Positions 8,749 through 16,575 of a stretch of 64,000 nt of DNA are shown piece by piece. The DNA is from Mesorhizobium sp. CU3. Lineage in GTDB: Bacteria > Pseudomonadota > Alphaproteobacteria > Rhizobiales > Rhizobiaceae. Position numbers and translations under genes: made by a program. The stretch lies in NCBI RefSeq assembly GCF_006442965.1, contig NZ_VFWX01000001.1, positions 558,001-622,000 of the forward strand, written 5' to 3'. Numbering within the stretch: position 1 is the first letter of the stretch; each line of letters begins with the position of its first letter. The notes beneath the pieces were generated by a model. The model was not told the origin of the DNA and searched no databases. It saw nothing but the letters and a program-made list of their open reading frames with translations.

Positions 8749-10329
8749 TCAGTCCACGGTGATTTCGATGACGCGCGGCTTGCCCGACGCCCGCGCGCGC
8801 TTCAGCGCCTCTGCCAAACCACCGATGTCGGTCAGCCGCTCGGCCTCGATGCCGTAGGCGTCGGCGAGCTTGCAGAAATCCGGCGGCGCCGGCGAAACGC
8901 CGACCGGCTCGACGCCGACATCGAGCATCGAGGTCTCGATCTCGCGATAGCCGCGATTGTTCCAGACGACGAAGATGACCGGGGCATTTGAATCGAGCGC
9001 GACGGCGATCTCCGGCAAGGTGAACTGGAAGCCGCCGTCGCCGGTCAGGCACACGACCGGAGCCTCCGGCACGGCAAGTGCGGCGCCGATCGCCGCGGGC
9101 GGGCCGTAGCCCAGCGCGCCGAAGCCGGTCGCGGCATTGAACCAGCCGCCAGGCCGATCGTGATCGTAATAGAGATTGGCGGCGTAGATCGGCTGGGTGG
9201 AATCGCCGACGATGATCGCGCCGGGCAGCGTGTCGCGGATCGTCTCAACCGCGCGCACCTGCGCCAGATAGTCCGGCTTCAGCTCTGCCAGCGCGGCTTT
9301 TCGCGCTGCGGCAGCGCTGGCCTCGCCGTCTTTTGCCGCGGCATGATTGGGCCCGATCGCGGCGAGCAAGGCCTCGGCGGCTTGCGCGCAGTCCGCCTGG
9401 ATGCCGACCGTCACCGGACGCCGTGCCAGCTGATCGGCGCCGATATCGATGCGGATCAGATTCTTCGGCAGCACGAAGCCGCCATCGCCATAGCCGTCAT
9501 AGTCGGTCGGGCCGAATTCGGTGCCGGCGGCGATCACCAGATCGGCGTCGGCCATCAGCGCGCGCACCGCCTTGAGGCTCGGGCTTGCCGGCACGCAGAG
9601 CGGATGGCCGTGCAGGAGGCCGCGCGCGTTTGCTGTCTCTACGACAGGAGCACCGAGCGCCTCGGCCAGCCGCCGCAAGGCTGCGTCGGCCTTCTTGGCG
9701 CCGCCGCCGGCAAGGATCAGGGGGCGCCGCGCGGATTTGATCAGCTTTGCCGCTTCGGCTACGGCGCCCGCCTCCGGCGCGGGCGGCGCGGCGTTGCTGA
9801 GCGTTGGCGCGAGGCCGTCGGCCGGCTTCACCATGACGTCGGTGGGAATCTCGATATGCACGGGTCCAGGGCGCGAAGAGGAAAACAATGCGAAGGCGCG
9901 AGCCAGCGCGCCCGGCAGTTGATCGGCCTCGGTGACGCGCTCGGAAGACAGCGCCACCTTTTCCATCATACCGCGCTGGTCCGGCAGTTCATGCAGGAAG
10001 CCCAGACCCTTGCCCAGCGTATCGGTGGCATTGACGCCGGAGATCACCAGCATCGGCACGGAATCGGCGCGCGCCTGGCCCATGGCGGTGATGGTGTTGG
10101 TGAGGCCCGGCCCGGTGATGACGAAAGCGACGCCCGGCCGGCGGCCGGCGCGCGCATAGCCGTCGGCCATGAAGCCGGCGCCCTGCTCGTGGCGCGGCGT
10201 GACATGGCGGATCTTCGAGCGCGCCAGACCGCGATAGAGCTCGACCGTGTGCACGCCCGGAATGCCGAAGACGGTGTCGACGCCATGCGCCTCGAGCAGC
10301 GAGATCAACGCTTCGCCAACGGTGGTCAT
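8749..10329 (-). CDS. ThDP-dependent decarboxylase, 5-guanidino-2-oxopentanoate decarboxylase-like (526 aa)
   Basis: It belongs to the acetolactate synthase/2-oxoacid decarboxylase superfamily. The N-terminal PYR domain has FGIPGVHTVELYRG and RHEQGAGFMADGYARA, with Glu48 as the cofactor-activating Glu. The central domain has ILAGGGAKKA, and the C-terminal PP domain has the ThDP motif GDGGFQFTLPEIAVA ending in VVWNN. The overall sequence resembles AruI, which decarboxylates 2-ketoarginine to 4-guanidinobutyraldehyde in the arginine transaminase pathway. ATG 10329 has GGGAGGAG 5 bases upstream. The gene follows a TetR gene and a DDAH-like gene, and the neighbours support a guanidino substrate. 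No AruH-type transaminase is in the window. Other oxoacid decarboxylase activities cannot be excluded. Confidence 0.8.
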   Translation of the reverse strand: MTTVGEALISLLEAHGVDTVFGIPGVHTVELYRGLARSKIRHVTPRHEQGAGFMADGYARAGRRPGVAFVITGPGLTNTITAMGQARADSVPMLVISGVNATDTLGKGLGFLHELPDQRGMMEKVALSSERVTEADQLPGALARAFALFSSSRPGPVHIEIPTDVMVKPADGLAPTLSNAAPPAPEAGAVAEAAKLIKSARRPLILAGGGAKKADAALRRLAEALGAPVVETANARGLLHGHPLCVPASPSLKAVRALMADADLVIAAGTEFGPTDYDGYGDGGFVLPKNLIRIDIGADQLARRPVTVGIQADCAQAAEALLAAIGPNHAAAKDGEASAAAARKAALAELKPDYLAQVRAVETIRDTLPGAIIVGDSTQPIYAANLYYDHDRPGGWFNAATGFGALGYGPPAAIGAALAVPEAPVVCLTGDGGFQFTLPEIAVALDSNAPVIFVVWNNRGYREIETSMLDVGVEPVGVSPAPPDFCKLADAYGIEAERLTDIGGLAEALKRARASGKPRVIEITVD

Positions 10330-10344
10330 CAATCTCCTCCCTAC

Positions 10345-10404
10345 CTCTTTGTTCTTGCGCAATTCCGGACGGAAAACCGCTTCTCACGTTTCCCGGAACT
10401 GCTT
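10345..10404. repeat. Dispersed palindromic repeat, family B, copy 2 (overlaps the tetR 3' end)
   Basis: This is the reverse orientation of the copy at 7790-7846, with the shared core CGCAATTCCGGACGGAAAAC. The last codons and the stop of the TetR gene (10384) lie inside it. The ribosome-binding site of the downstream decarboxylase gene starts at its edge. Confidence 0.75.
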
Positions 10405-11028
10405 TTCCGGCGCCAAGCCGAGCTCGGCCTCTATGGCTTTGATGCCGATCGCCGCCAATTCGCCAGGCGAGAACATCTCTGCGGCCAGGCAGCCTTCGAT
10501 CCAGAGCCCGTCGATGATCGCATTGATCGCGATGGCATGGCGGCGCAACTCGCTTTCATCCGGCTTGCGCCTTTCGGCGGCAAGCACTTCGGCCACGACC
10601 GCTTCCACTTCGTTGCGGAAGCCAAGATAGCCTTCGCGATGGGCACGGGCGAGCGTCGGATCCGCATTGGCGCGGCCGAGGAAGGTCGCCCAAAGCGAAA
10701 ACACCCGCGCGTCGACGATCGGCGCGTTGAGATTGGCGGCGACGAAGGCCGCGAGGCGCTGGCGCGGCGAGGCGTCTTCCACGGCGAGAGCCGCTTTCGC
10801 CTGCTCGGTCATGCGGCCGACCAGGGCCGTATAGGCTTCCTGCAGCAATTCTTCCTTGCCGGGGAAATAGTGCCGGATCAGTCCGGCGGTGACGCCGGCG
10901 CGCAAGGCGATGGTGCGCAGGCTAGCGCCCTGCAGGCCATGTTCCGCCACGCTGTCGAGCGTCGCCTCGATCAGGTCCTGCCGCCGCCGCTCCTCGCCCT
11001 CGCGACGGAACTTGCGGCGCGCAGTCAT
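10384..11028 (-). CDS. TetR/BetI-type transcriptional regulator (214 aa)
   Basis: The N-terminal HTH is clear: ATLDSVAEHGLQGASLRTIALRAGVTAGLIRHYFPGKEELL (about 20-60), with the tetR family recognition helix. The C-terminal half (YLGFRNEVEAVVAEV, INAIIDGLWIEGCL) resembles the BetI-like ligand domain. ATG 11028 overlaps the stop of the DDAH-like gene (ATGA). The product's last residues, KQFRET, are encoded by a dispersed repeat, so the original C-terminus may have been altered. Position in the operon suggests it controls the guanidino island, probably through the palindrome at 11954-11978. Confidence 0.9.
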   Translation of the reverse strand: MTARRKFRREGEERRRQDLIEATLDSVAEHGLQGASLRTIALRAGVTAGLIRHYFPGKEELLQEAYTALVGRMTEQAKAALAVEDASPRQRLAAFVAANLNAPIVDARVFSLWATFLGRANADPTLARAHREGYLGFRNEVEAVVAEVLAAERRKPDESELRRHAIAINAIIDGLWIEGCLAAEMFSPGELAAIGIKAIEAELGLAPEKQFRET

Positions 11029-11897
11029 TGCCGCAGGATCGGCCGCGTCAGGCATGTCGGCCCGCCTTCGCAGGCAATGCAGAGCGCATCCGCCTCGAAT
11101 ATCTCGACCGTGCAGCCGGCGGCTTCCATCGCGGACTTGGTCTTGGGAAAGCCGGCAACGGCGATGACCTTGAGCGGGCTGGTCGGCAGCACGTTCAGGC
11201 TGAGGCCGTTGGAGGCGGCGAACTCCCCTGCGTCGCCTTCGACCAGCCGGATGCCGCGCGCCTTCAGCATCTGATAGAACGGCGCCGGCAAAAGCGGCGA
11301 ATAGACCAGTGCGAGATCGTCGGCCAGCGGGCTGATCACCGACATCAGATGCAGGCACGCCTCTTCACCCTGCCACAGCGGCAGGTCGAAGCCGTAGACG
11401 GAAATGCCGAGCGGCGTCAGCAGGTTGGAAACCTGCTGGATGCCTTCCTGGTTGGAGCGCACGCCGCGCCCGATCGCCAGCGTGCGGGCGTCCAGCCAGA
11501 CGCAATCGCCGCCTTCGACCTGGCCCGGAGCCGCGACGCGACCGAGGATCGGAATGCCCAGCCTTTTGTAGGTTTCCTCATGCAGCGAGGGCTCGCCGGC
11601 GCGCAACGGCTTGCCCATCGACAGGATGAGCGCGCCGCGGTCGGTCATCAGCGATGGATCGTGCGTGAACACCGAATCCGACAGCCCGTCGGCCTTGTCC
11701 TCGATCCACTCGATTTCGGCGCCGGAAGCCGTCACCAGTCCAGCAAGCGCGGCATGCTGCAAGGCTGCCTTCGCCGGGTCGAATCCCGGGCCATAGTGCC
11801 AGGCGGCCCGGTCGGCGCCGCGCATGGCGTTGGCCGCCGACCGCATCAGCACGCGCCGCAGCGGCGCCGCCATGGACTGGGATCCGAAAGCGCTCAT
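11025..11897 (-). CDS. Dimethylarginine dimethylaminohydrolase/amidinotransferase-superfamily enzyme (290 aa)
   Basis: This is a guanidine-modifying pentein-fold enzyme. Expected catalytic positions are present: Asp80 in THDPSL, Glu128-Asp131 in VEGGDC, His183 in EACLHL, and the nucleophile Cys282 in EGGPTCLTRP. Family members hydrolyse N-omega-methylated arginine to citrulline and methylamines, or act on related guanidino compounds. ATG 11897 has AAGGA about 6 bases upstream. It is the first gene of the leftward operon (DDAH, TetR, decarboxylase), divergent from an amino-acid ABC transporter. Whether the substrate is methylarginine, arginine or another guanidino acid cannot be read from the sequence. 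Confidence 0.82.
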   Translation of the reverse strand: MSAFGSQSMAAPLRRVLMRSAANAMRGADRAAWHYGPGFDPAKAALQHAALAGLVTASGAEIEWIEDKADGLSDSVFTHDPSLMTDRGALILSMGKPLRAGEPSLHEETYKRLGIPILGRVAAPGQVEGGDCVWLDARTLAIGRGVRSNQEGIQQVSNLLTPLGISVYGFDLPLWQGEEACLHLMSVISPLADDLALVYSPLLPAPFYQMLKARGIRLVEGDAGEFAASNGLSLNVLPTSPLKVIAVAGFPKTKSAMEAAGCTVEIFEADALCIACEGGPTCLTRPILRQ

Positions 11898-11953
11898 CGA
11901 TGTCCTTTTTTAGGTGAAAAAAATCGAAAAAATTTCATCAGCGGCTATTTATA

Positions 11954-11978
11954 CACTTGCACAATAAGCCTGCAAGTG
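11954..11978. promoter_or_regulatory. Operator candidate in the divergent DDAH / ABC-transporter promoter
   Basis: CACTTGCA and TGCAAGTG are exact inverted repeats separated by nine bases. They sit in the 213-bp divergent space, 57 bases from the DDAH-like start, near AT-rich promoter-like sequence (TATTTATACA). The arrangement suits a TetR-family dimer, and the operon encodes one. Confidence 0.5.
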
Positions 11979-12110
11979 CCGTAATGAGCGGGATTGACGG
12001 GCTCGCGCTGTCGGGTCCATGCTGAAGTCTGGAGCGGGACAGTACAGCGTAATGTTGATTAGCCGGATGGACGTTCGACGACCTGCCATTGACCATAGAG
12101 AGGTCACCTG

Positions 12111-12926
12111 GTGAGCGCGGTGGGAACCGCCACAGTCTCATCCGGCAAGGCGCTAAACAGCGCCGCCGAAGCCATCCATGTCGAAAACCTGCACAAGAAA
12201 TTCGGCCAGCTGCATGTGCTGAAGGGCGTGTCGCTTTCGGCGCGCGACGGCGAAGTCATCGCCATCATCGGCGGCTCCGGCTCGGGCAAGTCGACGCTTT
12301 TGCGCTGCATCAACTGCCTGGAGAACCCGACCAGCGGCATCATCCGCGTCAATGGCGAGGAGATCAAGCTCAAGGCCGACAGCCACGGCCACACCGTGCC
12401 TGCCGACCGCCGGCAGATCGAGCGGATCCGTTCCAGGCTCGGCATGGTGTTCCAGAATTTCAATCTGTGGAGCCACATGACGCTGATCGAGAACGTCATC
12501 GAGGTTCCCGTGCATGTGCTGGGCGTCAAGCGCGACGAGGCGATCGCGCAGGCCGAGAAGCTGCTTGCCCGCGTCGGCCTTGCCGAGAAGCGCGACGTCT
12601 ATCCCGCGTTCCTCTCCGGCGGCCAGCAGCAGCGCGCCGCGATCGCCAGGGCGCTGGCGATCAATCCGCGCGTCATGCTGTTCGACGAGCCGACCTCCGC
12701 GCTCGATCCGGAGCTGGTCGGCGAGGTGCTGAAGGTGATCGGCGACCTGGCGCGCGAGGGGCGCACCATGGTGCTGGTGACGCATGAAATGAAGTTTGCC
12801 CGCGAGGTCGCGACGCATGTCGTCTACCTCTACAACGGGCTGGTCGAGGAGGAGGGTCCGCCCGAACAGCTGTTCGGCGCGCCCAAATCCGAAAGGCTCA
12901 AGCAATTCCTCCGCAATGTCGGCTAG
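12111..12926 (+). CDS. Polar amino-acid ABC transporter, ATP-binding protein (271 aa)
   Basis: This is the ATPase of a HisP/OccP/ArtP-type importer. It has Walker A GGSGSGKST, Q-loop VFQNFNLW, signature LSGGQQQR, Walker B VMLFDEP and H-loop LVTHEMKFA, all intact. The start is GTG 12111 with GAGAGG upstream. The extra 20 N-terminal residues before the conserved VENLHKKFG are usual in rhizobial members. It is the first gene of a four-gene uptake operon (ATPase, binding protein, two permeases), divergent from the DDAH-like gene. The substrate is predicted as a basic or guanidino amino acid from context. Confidence 0.93.
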   Translation: MSAVGTATVSSGKALNSAAEAIHVENLHKKFGQLHVLKGVSLSARDGEVIAIIGGSGSGKSTLLRCINCLENPTSGIIRVNGEEIKLKADSHGHTVPADRRQIERIRSRLGMVFQNFNLWSHMTLIENVIEVPVHVLGVKRDEAIAQAEKLLARVGLAEKRDVYPAFLSGGQQQRAAIARALAINPRVMLFDEPTSALDPELVGEVLKVIGDLAREGRTMVLVTHEMKFAREVATHVVYLYNGLVEEEGPPEQLFGAPKSERLKQFLRNVG

Positions 12927-12981
12927 GGCCGGCATCAAGCGGAGCGAAGAACCGGGAACACAACAAAGTGGGAGTTCTGAC

Positions 12982-13779
12982 ATGAAGACTGTTCTCAAGA
13001 CCTTCGCCGCGGCGCTGCTGATCGGCGTCGCCGCGCTGGGCGGCGTGGCCAAGGCCGACCAGGTCAAGATCGGCGTCGCCGCCGAACCCTATCCGCCCTT
13101 CACCTCGCCCGATGCCTCCGGCAAATGGGTCGGCTGGGAGATCGACTTCATCGACGCGGTCTGCGCCGAAGAGAAGCTCGACTGCGTCATCACGCCGGTT
13201 GCCTGGGACGGCATCATTCCGGCGCTGACCACCAAGAAGATCGACCTCATCGTCTCCTCGATGTCGATTACCGCCGAGCGCGAGAAGACGATCGACTTCT
13301 CGGATAAGTACTACAACACCCCGACGGCGATCATCGGGCCGAAGGACCAGAAGTTCGGCGCCACGCCGGACGACCTCAAGGGCAAGGTGATCGGCGTGCA
13401 GGTGTCGACGGTGCATGCCGTCTACGCCAAGAAGCACTTCACCGGCGCACAGGAAATCAAGGAATACCAGACGCAGGACGAGGCCAACAACGATCTCGCC
13501 GCCGGCCGTCTCGACGCGGTGCAGGCCGATTCCATCGCGCTCGGCGAATTCCTCAAGACCGACCAGGGCAAGGCCTGCTGCGACCTGAAGGGCATGGTTG
13601 CCCCGGACGACGAGGTGCTGGGACCGGGCGTCGGCGCCGGCGTGCGCAAGGAAGACACCGCGCTCAAGGAAAAGATCAACGCCGGCATCAAGGCGATCCG
13701 CTCCAACGGCAAATATGACGAGATATCGAAGAAGTACTTCGACTTCGACATCTATGGCGGCGCGCCGCAGTCGAACTGA
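12982..13779 (+). CDS. Amino-acid ABC transporter, periplasmic substrate-binding protein (265 aa)
   Basis: A Sec signal peptide is evident (basic start, hydrophobic core, cleavage after KADQ-like ALGGVAKA, about residue 24). The mature part is a SBP_bac_3 (ArgT/HisJ/OccT) protein: EPYPPFTSPDASGKWVGWEIDF, DLIVSSMSITAEREKTIDFS and a late GKYDEISKKYFDFDIYGG. It delivers a polar amino acid, probably arginine- or opine-like, to the membrane permeases. ATG 12982 has GGGAG upstream. A strong hairpin follows the gene, typical where the binding protein must be made in excess over the permeases. Confidence 0.93.
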   Translation: MKTVLKTFAAALLIGVAALGGVAKADQVKIGVAAEPYPPFTSPDASGKWVGWEIDFIDAVCAEEKLDCVITPVAWDGIIPALTTKKIDLIVSSMSITAEREKTIDFSDKYYNTPTAIIGPKDQKFGATPDDLKGKVIGVQVSTVHAVYAKKHFTGAQEIKEYQTQDEANNDLAAGRLDAVQADSIALGEFLKTDQGKACCDLKGMVAPDDEVLGPGVGAGVRKEDTALKEKINAGIKAIRSNGKYDEISKKYFDFDIYGGAPQSN

Positions 13780-13797
13780 ACCCTCGCCTTATGAGTG

Positions 13798-13823
13798 CGG
13801 GCATGGCGCCGGCGCCATGCCCG
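13798..13823 (+). terminator. 26-bp perfect palindrome (attenuator/mRNA-stabiliser candidate)
   Basis: CGGGCATGGCGCC is followed at once by its exact reverse complement. It starts 18 bases after the binding-protein stop and has no T-run after it. It is more likely a partial terminator or 3' stabilising hairpin within the operon than a full stop. Confidence 0.55.
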
Positions 13824-13851
13824 TCCCTGCCACGCATGCCTGCCGCTGATC

Positions 13852-14637
13852 TTGCCGTCAGCAACTTGCCAGCAACTGGGGGCGAAGCTGTTCGACGTCC
13901 TTCTTCCGGCCTCCGCGGCCGGCATTTTCGAGCTCCTGTCGCCGGTGGCGCCGGGATGGGGCGGCACGCTGCTGGTCGGCCTGCTGCATTCACTCGAGAT
14001 CGCCATCGGCGCCACTTTCCTTGGTCTGCTGATCGGCACCGCCGGCGCCTTCGGCAAGCTCTATGGCGGCCCGGTGACGCGCGACTTGCTCGCTGTCTAC
14101 ACGACCGTGGTGCGCGCAGTGCCGGAACTGGTGCTGATCCTTTTGCTCTATTACGCCGGCACCGACCTCATCAACCAGGTGCTGGCGGCAATGGGCTACA
14201 GCCGTGTCGACATCAGCGGTCTAGCGGCCGGTATTTTCGTGCTCGGTTTCGTCCAGGGCGCCTATTCGACCGAAGTCATCCGCGGCGCCATCCTAGCCAT
14301 CCCGCAAGGCCAGATCGAAGCCGCCCGCGCCTATGGCATGCCGCCCGGCCTGATGCTTAGGCGCATAACGATACCGGCGATGCTGCCCTTCGCCATTCCG
14401 GGCCTGGCCAATCTCTGGCTGATCGCCACCAAGGACACCGCGCTGCTCGCCGTCGTCGGCTTCTTCGAACTGACGCTGGCGACACGGCAGGCGGCCGGCG
14501 TCACCAAGGCCTATCTGATCTTCTATCTCGCGGCCGGCGTGCTTTACTTGGCGGTGACGCTTTTCTCCAACGTCATCATCAGCCGCGTCGAGGCCTGGTC
14601 GCGGCGCGGCATGCCTTCGGTCAAGGAGGCGCGCTGA
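13852..14637 (+). CDS. Amino-acid ABC transporter permease 1 (about 261 aa)
   Basis: This is an inner-membrane HisM/HisQ-family permease. Hydrophobic segments alternate with the cytoplasmic EAA loop, GQIEAARAYGMPPGLMLRRI.IPAMLPFAIPG (read in two parts), which docks the ATPase. The start is uncertain. The frame opens at GTG 13795, but that codon lies against the 26-bp hairpin. TTG 13852 is the next in-frame candidate, and CTG codons follow with a G-rich stretch between. None has a strong ribosome-binding site. Its stop overlaps the ATG of the second permease (TGATG), indicating translational coupling. Confidence 0.9.
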   Translation: MPSATCQQLGAKLFDVLLPASAAGIFELLSPVAPGWGGTLLVGLLHSLEIAIGATFLGLLIGTAGAFGKLYGGPVTRDLLAVYTTVVRAVPELVLILLLYYAGTDLINQVLAAMGYSRVDISGLAAGIFVLGFVQGAYSTEVIRGAILAIPQGQIEAARAYGMPPGLMLRRITIPAMLPFAIPGLANLWLIATKDTALLAVVGFFELTLATRQAAGVTKAYLIFYLAAGVLYLAVTLFSNVIISRVEAWSRRGMPSVKEAR

Positions 14638-15443
14638 TGTCCGAGGCAACCGCCATCAACGTTGCGGCGCGCGCCTCGCTCTGGCTGCAGCCGCACCGCA
14701 TCGTGCTGATCCTGATCGCGCTGGCGCTGGTCTTCTGCGCGGTCTTCTTCCTGCGCTGGGACTGGCTGCCGCAATATTGGCAAATGGGCCTGATGGGCAT
14801 CTGGCGGGCGCTGTGGATCCTCGCGGTCACCTGCGCGCTTGGCTTTGCGCTGGCCGTGCCGCTCGGGCTGGCGCAGGCCGGCGGACCGTTCTGGTTCGCG
14901 GTGCCGGCCAAGGTGTTCTGCACCATCATCCGCGGCACGCCGCTGCTCTTACAGCTCTGGCTGCTCTATTACGGGCTCGGCTCGATCTTTCCTCAATATC
15001 CGTGGATCCGCGAATCCTGGATGTGGCCGTATCTGCGACAGGCATGGCCCTATGCCGTGGTGGCGCTGACCTTTTCCTTCGCCGGCTATGAGGGCGAGGT
15101 GATGCGCGGCGCCTTCGCCGGCGTGCCGAAGGGTCAGTTGGAGGCCGCGCGGGCCTTCGGCATGAGCCGCTGGAAGATCTTCCGCCGCATCTGGCTGCCG
15201 CAGGCCTTCTACCGGGCGCTGCCGACGCTGACCGGCGAGACGGTGCTGCAGCTGAAATCGACGCCGCTGGTGGCGACGATCAGCGTCATCGACATCTTCG
15301 CCGTCTCGTCCAAGGTGCGCCAGGACACTTATCTCACCTACGAGCCGCTGCTGCTTCTGGCGCTGATCTATATGACGATCACCGGCATTCTGGTGCTGAT
15401 CTTCAGCCGGATCGAGGCGCGGATACCGGTCAAGATCGGGTAG
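14637..15443 (+). CDS. Amino-acid ABC transporter permease 2 (268 aa)
   Basis: This is the partner HisM/OccM-type permease. It has about five membrane segments and an EAA loop (GQLEAARAFGMSRWKIFRRI, then WLPQAFYRALP). The N-terminal segment IIRGTPLLLQLWLLYYGLG is the characteristic family motif. The ATG shares one base with the stop of permease 1. It ends the transporter part of the operon. After it come a small inverted repeat and the Ldh_2-family oxidoreductase gene. Confidence 0.93.
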   Translation: MSEATAINVAARASLWLQPHRIVLILIALALVFCAVFFLRWDWLPQYWQMGLMGIWRALWILAVTCALGFALAVPLGLAQAGGPFWFAVPAKVFCTIIRGTPLLLQLWLLYYGLGSIFPQYPWIRESWMWPYLRQAWPYAVVALTFSFAGYEGEVMRGAFAGVPKGQLEAARAFGMSRWKIFRRIWLPQAFYRALPTLTGETVLQLKSTPLVATISVIDIFAVSSKVRQDTYLTYEPLLLLALIYMTITGILVLIFSRIEARIPVKIG

Positions 15444-15532
15444 TGAATGGTGAATAGTAAGTGGTAAATGGTCGCAATTTTCGCGCCCTCGTCTAAGACG
15501 GCCATTCACTATTCACCCATTCACCATTCACC
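15443..15532. repeat. Inverted array of GTGAATGG-type units
   Basis: Units GTGAATGG/GTGAATAG run forward from 15443. Their complements (CCATTCACTATTCACCCATT and so on) run from 15502 to 15532, with about 30 bases between. The repeat fills the space between the second permease and the oxidoreductase gene. Confidence 0.6.
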
Positions 15533-15544
15533 AGGGCGTCCACC

Positions 15545-16546
15545 ATGGAACTATCACTCGACCAGGCAACAGGCCTTTGCCGCATGGCGGCGCTCGGCGC
15601 CGGCGCGAACGAAGAAGCGGCGCAGTCGCTGACCGCATCGATCATAGCAGCGGAAGCGGAAGGCCTGGCGACGGTCGGCCTGTCGCATTTCATCGACTAT
15701 CTCGAAGCGCTCGAGGCCGGCCGTATCGACGGCAATGCCGATCCGGTCATCACAAGGCCGGCGCTCGCGGTCTATCTCTCCGACGCGCGCGGCGGCCTTG
15801 CGCATACCGGCTTCGACCGCGCGATCGAAGATCTGATCAAGGCGGCAAAACTGTTCGGGGTGGGGATCTTCTCGCAAAAGAACGCCTATACATGCGGCGC
15901 GCTCGGCTATTTCACCGGACGGCTGGCCGAGCAGGGGATGGTTTCCTTCGCCGCCACCAACGGCCCGGCGGTGCTTGCCGGCTCCGGCTCGATCAAGCCG
16001 GTCTATTGCACCAACCCGATGTCGTTCGCGGCGCCGACCGCCGACGGGCCGCCGCTGGTCATCGACCAGTCGTCGAGCGCCACCGCCTTCGTCAACATCC
16101 GCAAGGCGGCCGAGGACGGCAAGGAAATCCCAGAGGGCTGGGCGCTGGACGTCAACGGCAACGCGACCACCGATCCTGCCGCCGCGATGAAGGGCGCGAT
16201 GCTTGCCTTCGGCGGCCAGCGCGGCGCCAACATCGCCTTGATGGTCGAGGTGCTGGCCGCCGGCATTTCCGGAGCCAACTGGTCGCTCGACGCGCCCTGG
16301 TTCACCGGCGGTCCGGATAGCCCCGGCACCGGGCTTTTCGTCCTGGCCATCGAGCCGAAGCTGCTCGACCCGGATTTCGAACAGCGCATGAAAGACCAGC
16401 TCGACCGGCTGCGGCAGCGCTACGGCGTGCATATCCCCGGACGCTCGCGCGCCGTAGCGGCCGAGAAGGCCCGGGAGCGCGGCATCACGACGTCCAAGGC
16501 CATCGTGCAGCGCATTTCGGAGTTCGCCGAGCGCTATTCAGCGTGA
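15545..16546 (+). CDS. Ldh_2-family (malate/lactate dehydrogenase type 2) oxidoreductase (333 aa)
   Basis: It belongs to the NAD(P)-dependent family that includes malate/L-sulfolactate, ureidoglycolate and delta1-piperideine-2-carboxylate/pyrroline-2-carboxylate reductases (DpkA type). Landmarks are GLATVGLSHF, ISQKNAYTCGALGYFTGRLAEQG near residue 105-130, FAATNGPA, the GSIKPVYCTNPMSFA segment and PGRSRAVAAEKARERG near the end. ATG 15545 follows the inverted repeat. Because it lies next to the guanidino/basic amino-acid uptake genes, a cyclic-imine reductase acting on a basic amino-acid-derived keto acid is attractive. A malate-type activity is equally allowed by sequence. Confidence 0.85.
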   Translation: MELSLDQATGLCRMAALGAGANEEAAQSLTASIIAAEAEGLATVGLSHFIDYLEALEAGRIDGNADPVITRPALAVYLSDARGGLAHTGFDRAIEDLIKAAKLFGVGIFSQKNAYTCGALGYFTGRLAEQGMVSFAATNGPAVLAGSGSIKPVYCTNPMSFAAPTADGPPLVIDQSSSATAFVNIRKAAEDGKEIPEGWALDVNGNATTDPAAAMKGAMLAFGGQRGANIALMVEVLAAGISGANWSLDAPWFTGGPDSPGTGLFVLAIEPKLLDPDFEQRMKDQLDRLRQRYGVHIPGRSRAVAAEKARERGITTSKAIVQRISEFAERYSA

Positions 16547-16575
16547 TTTTCTTCCACTCGACTTGAACCTTTCTA

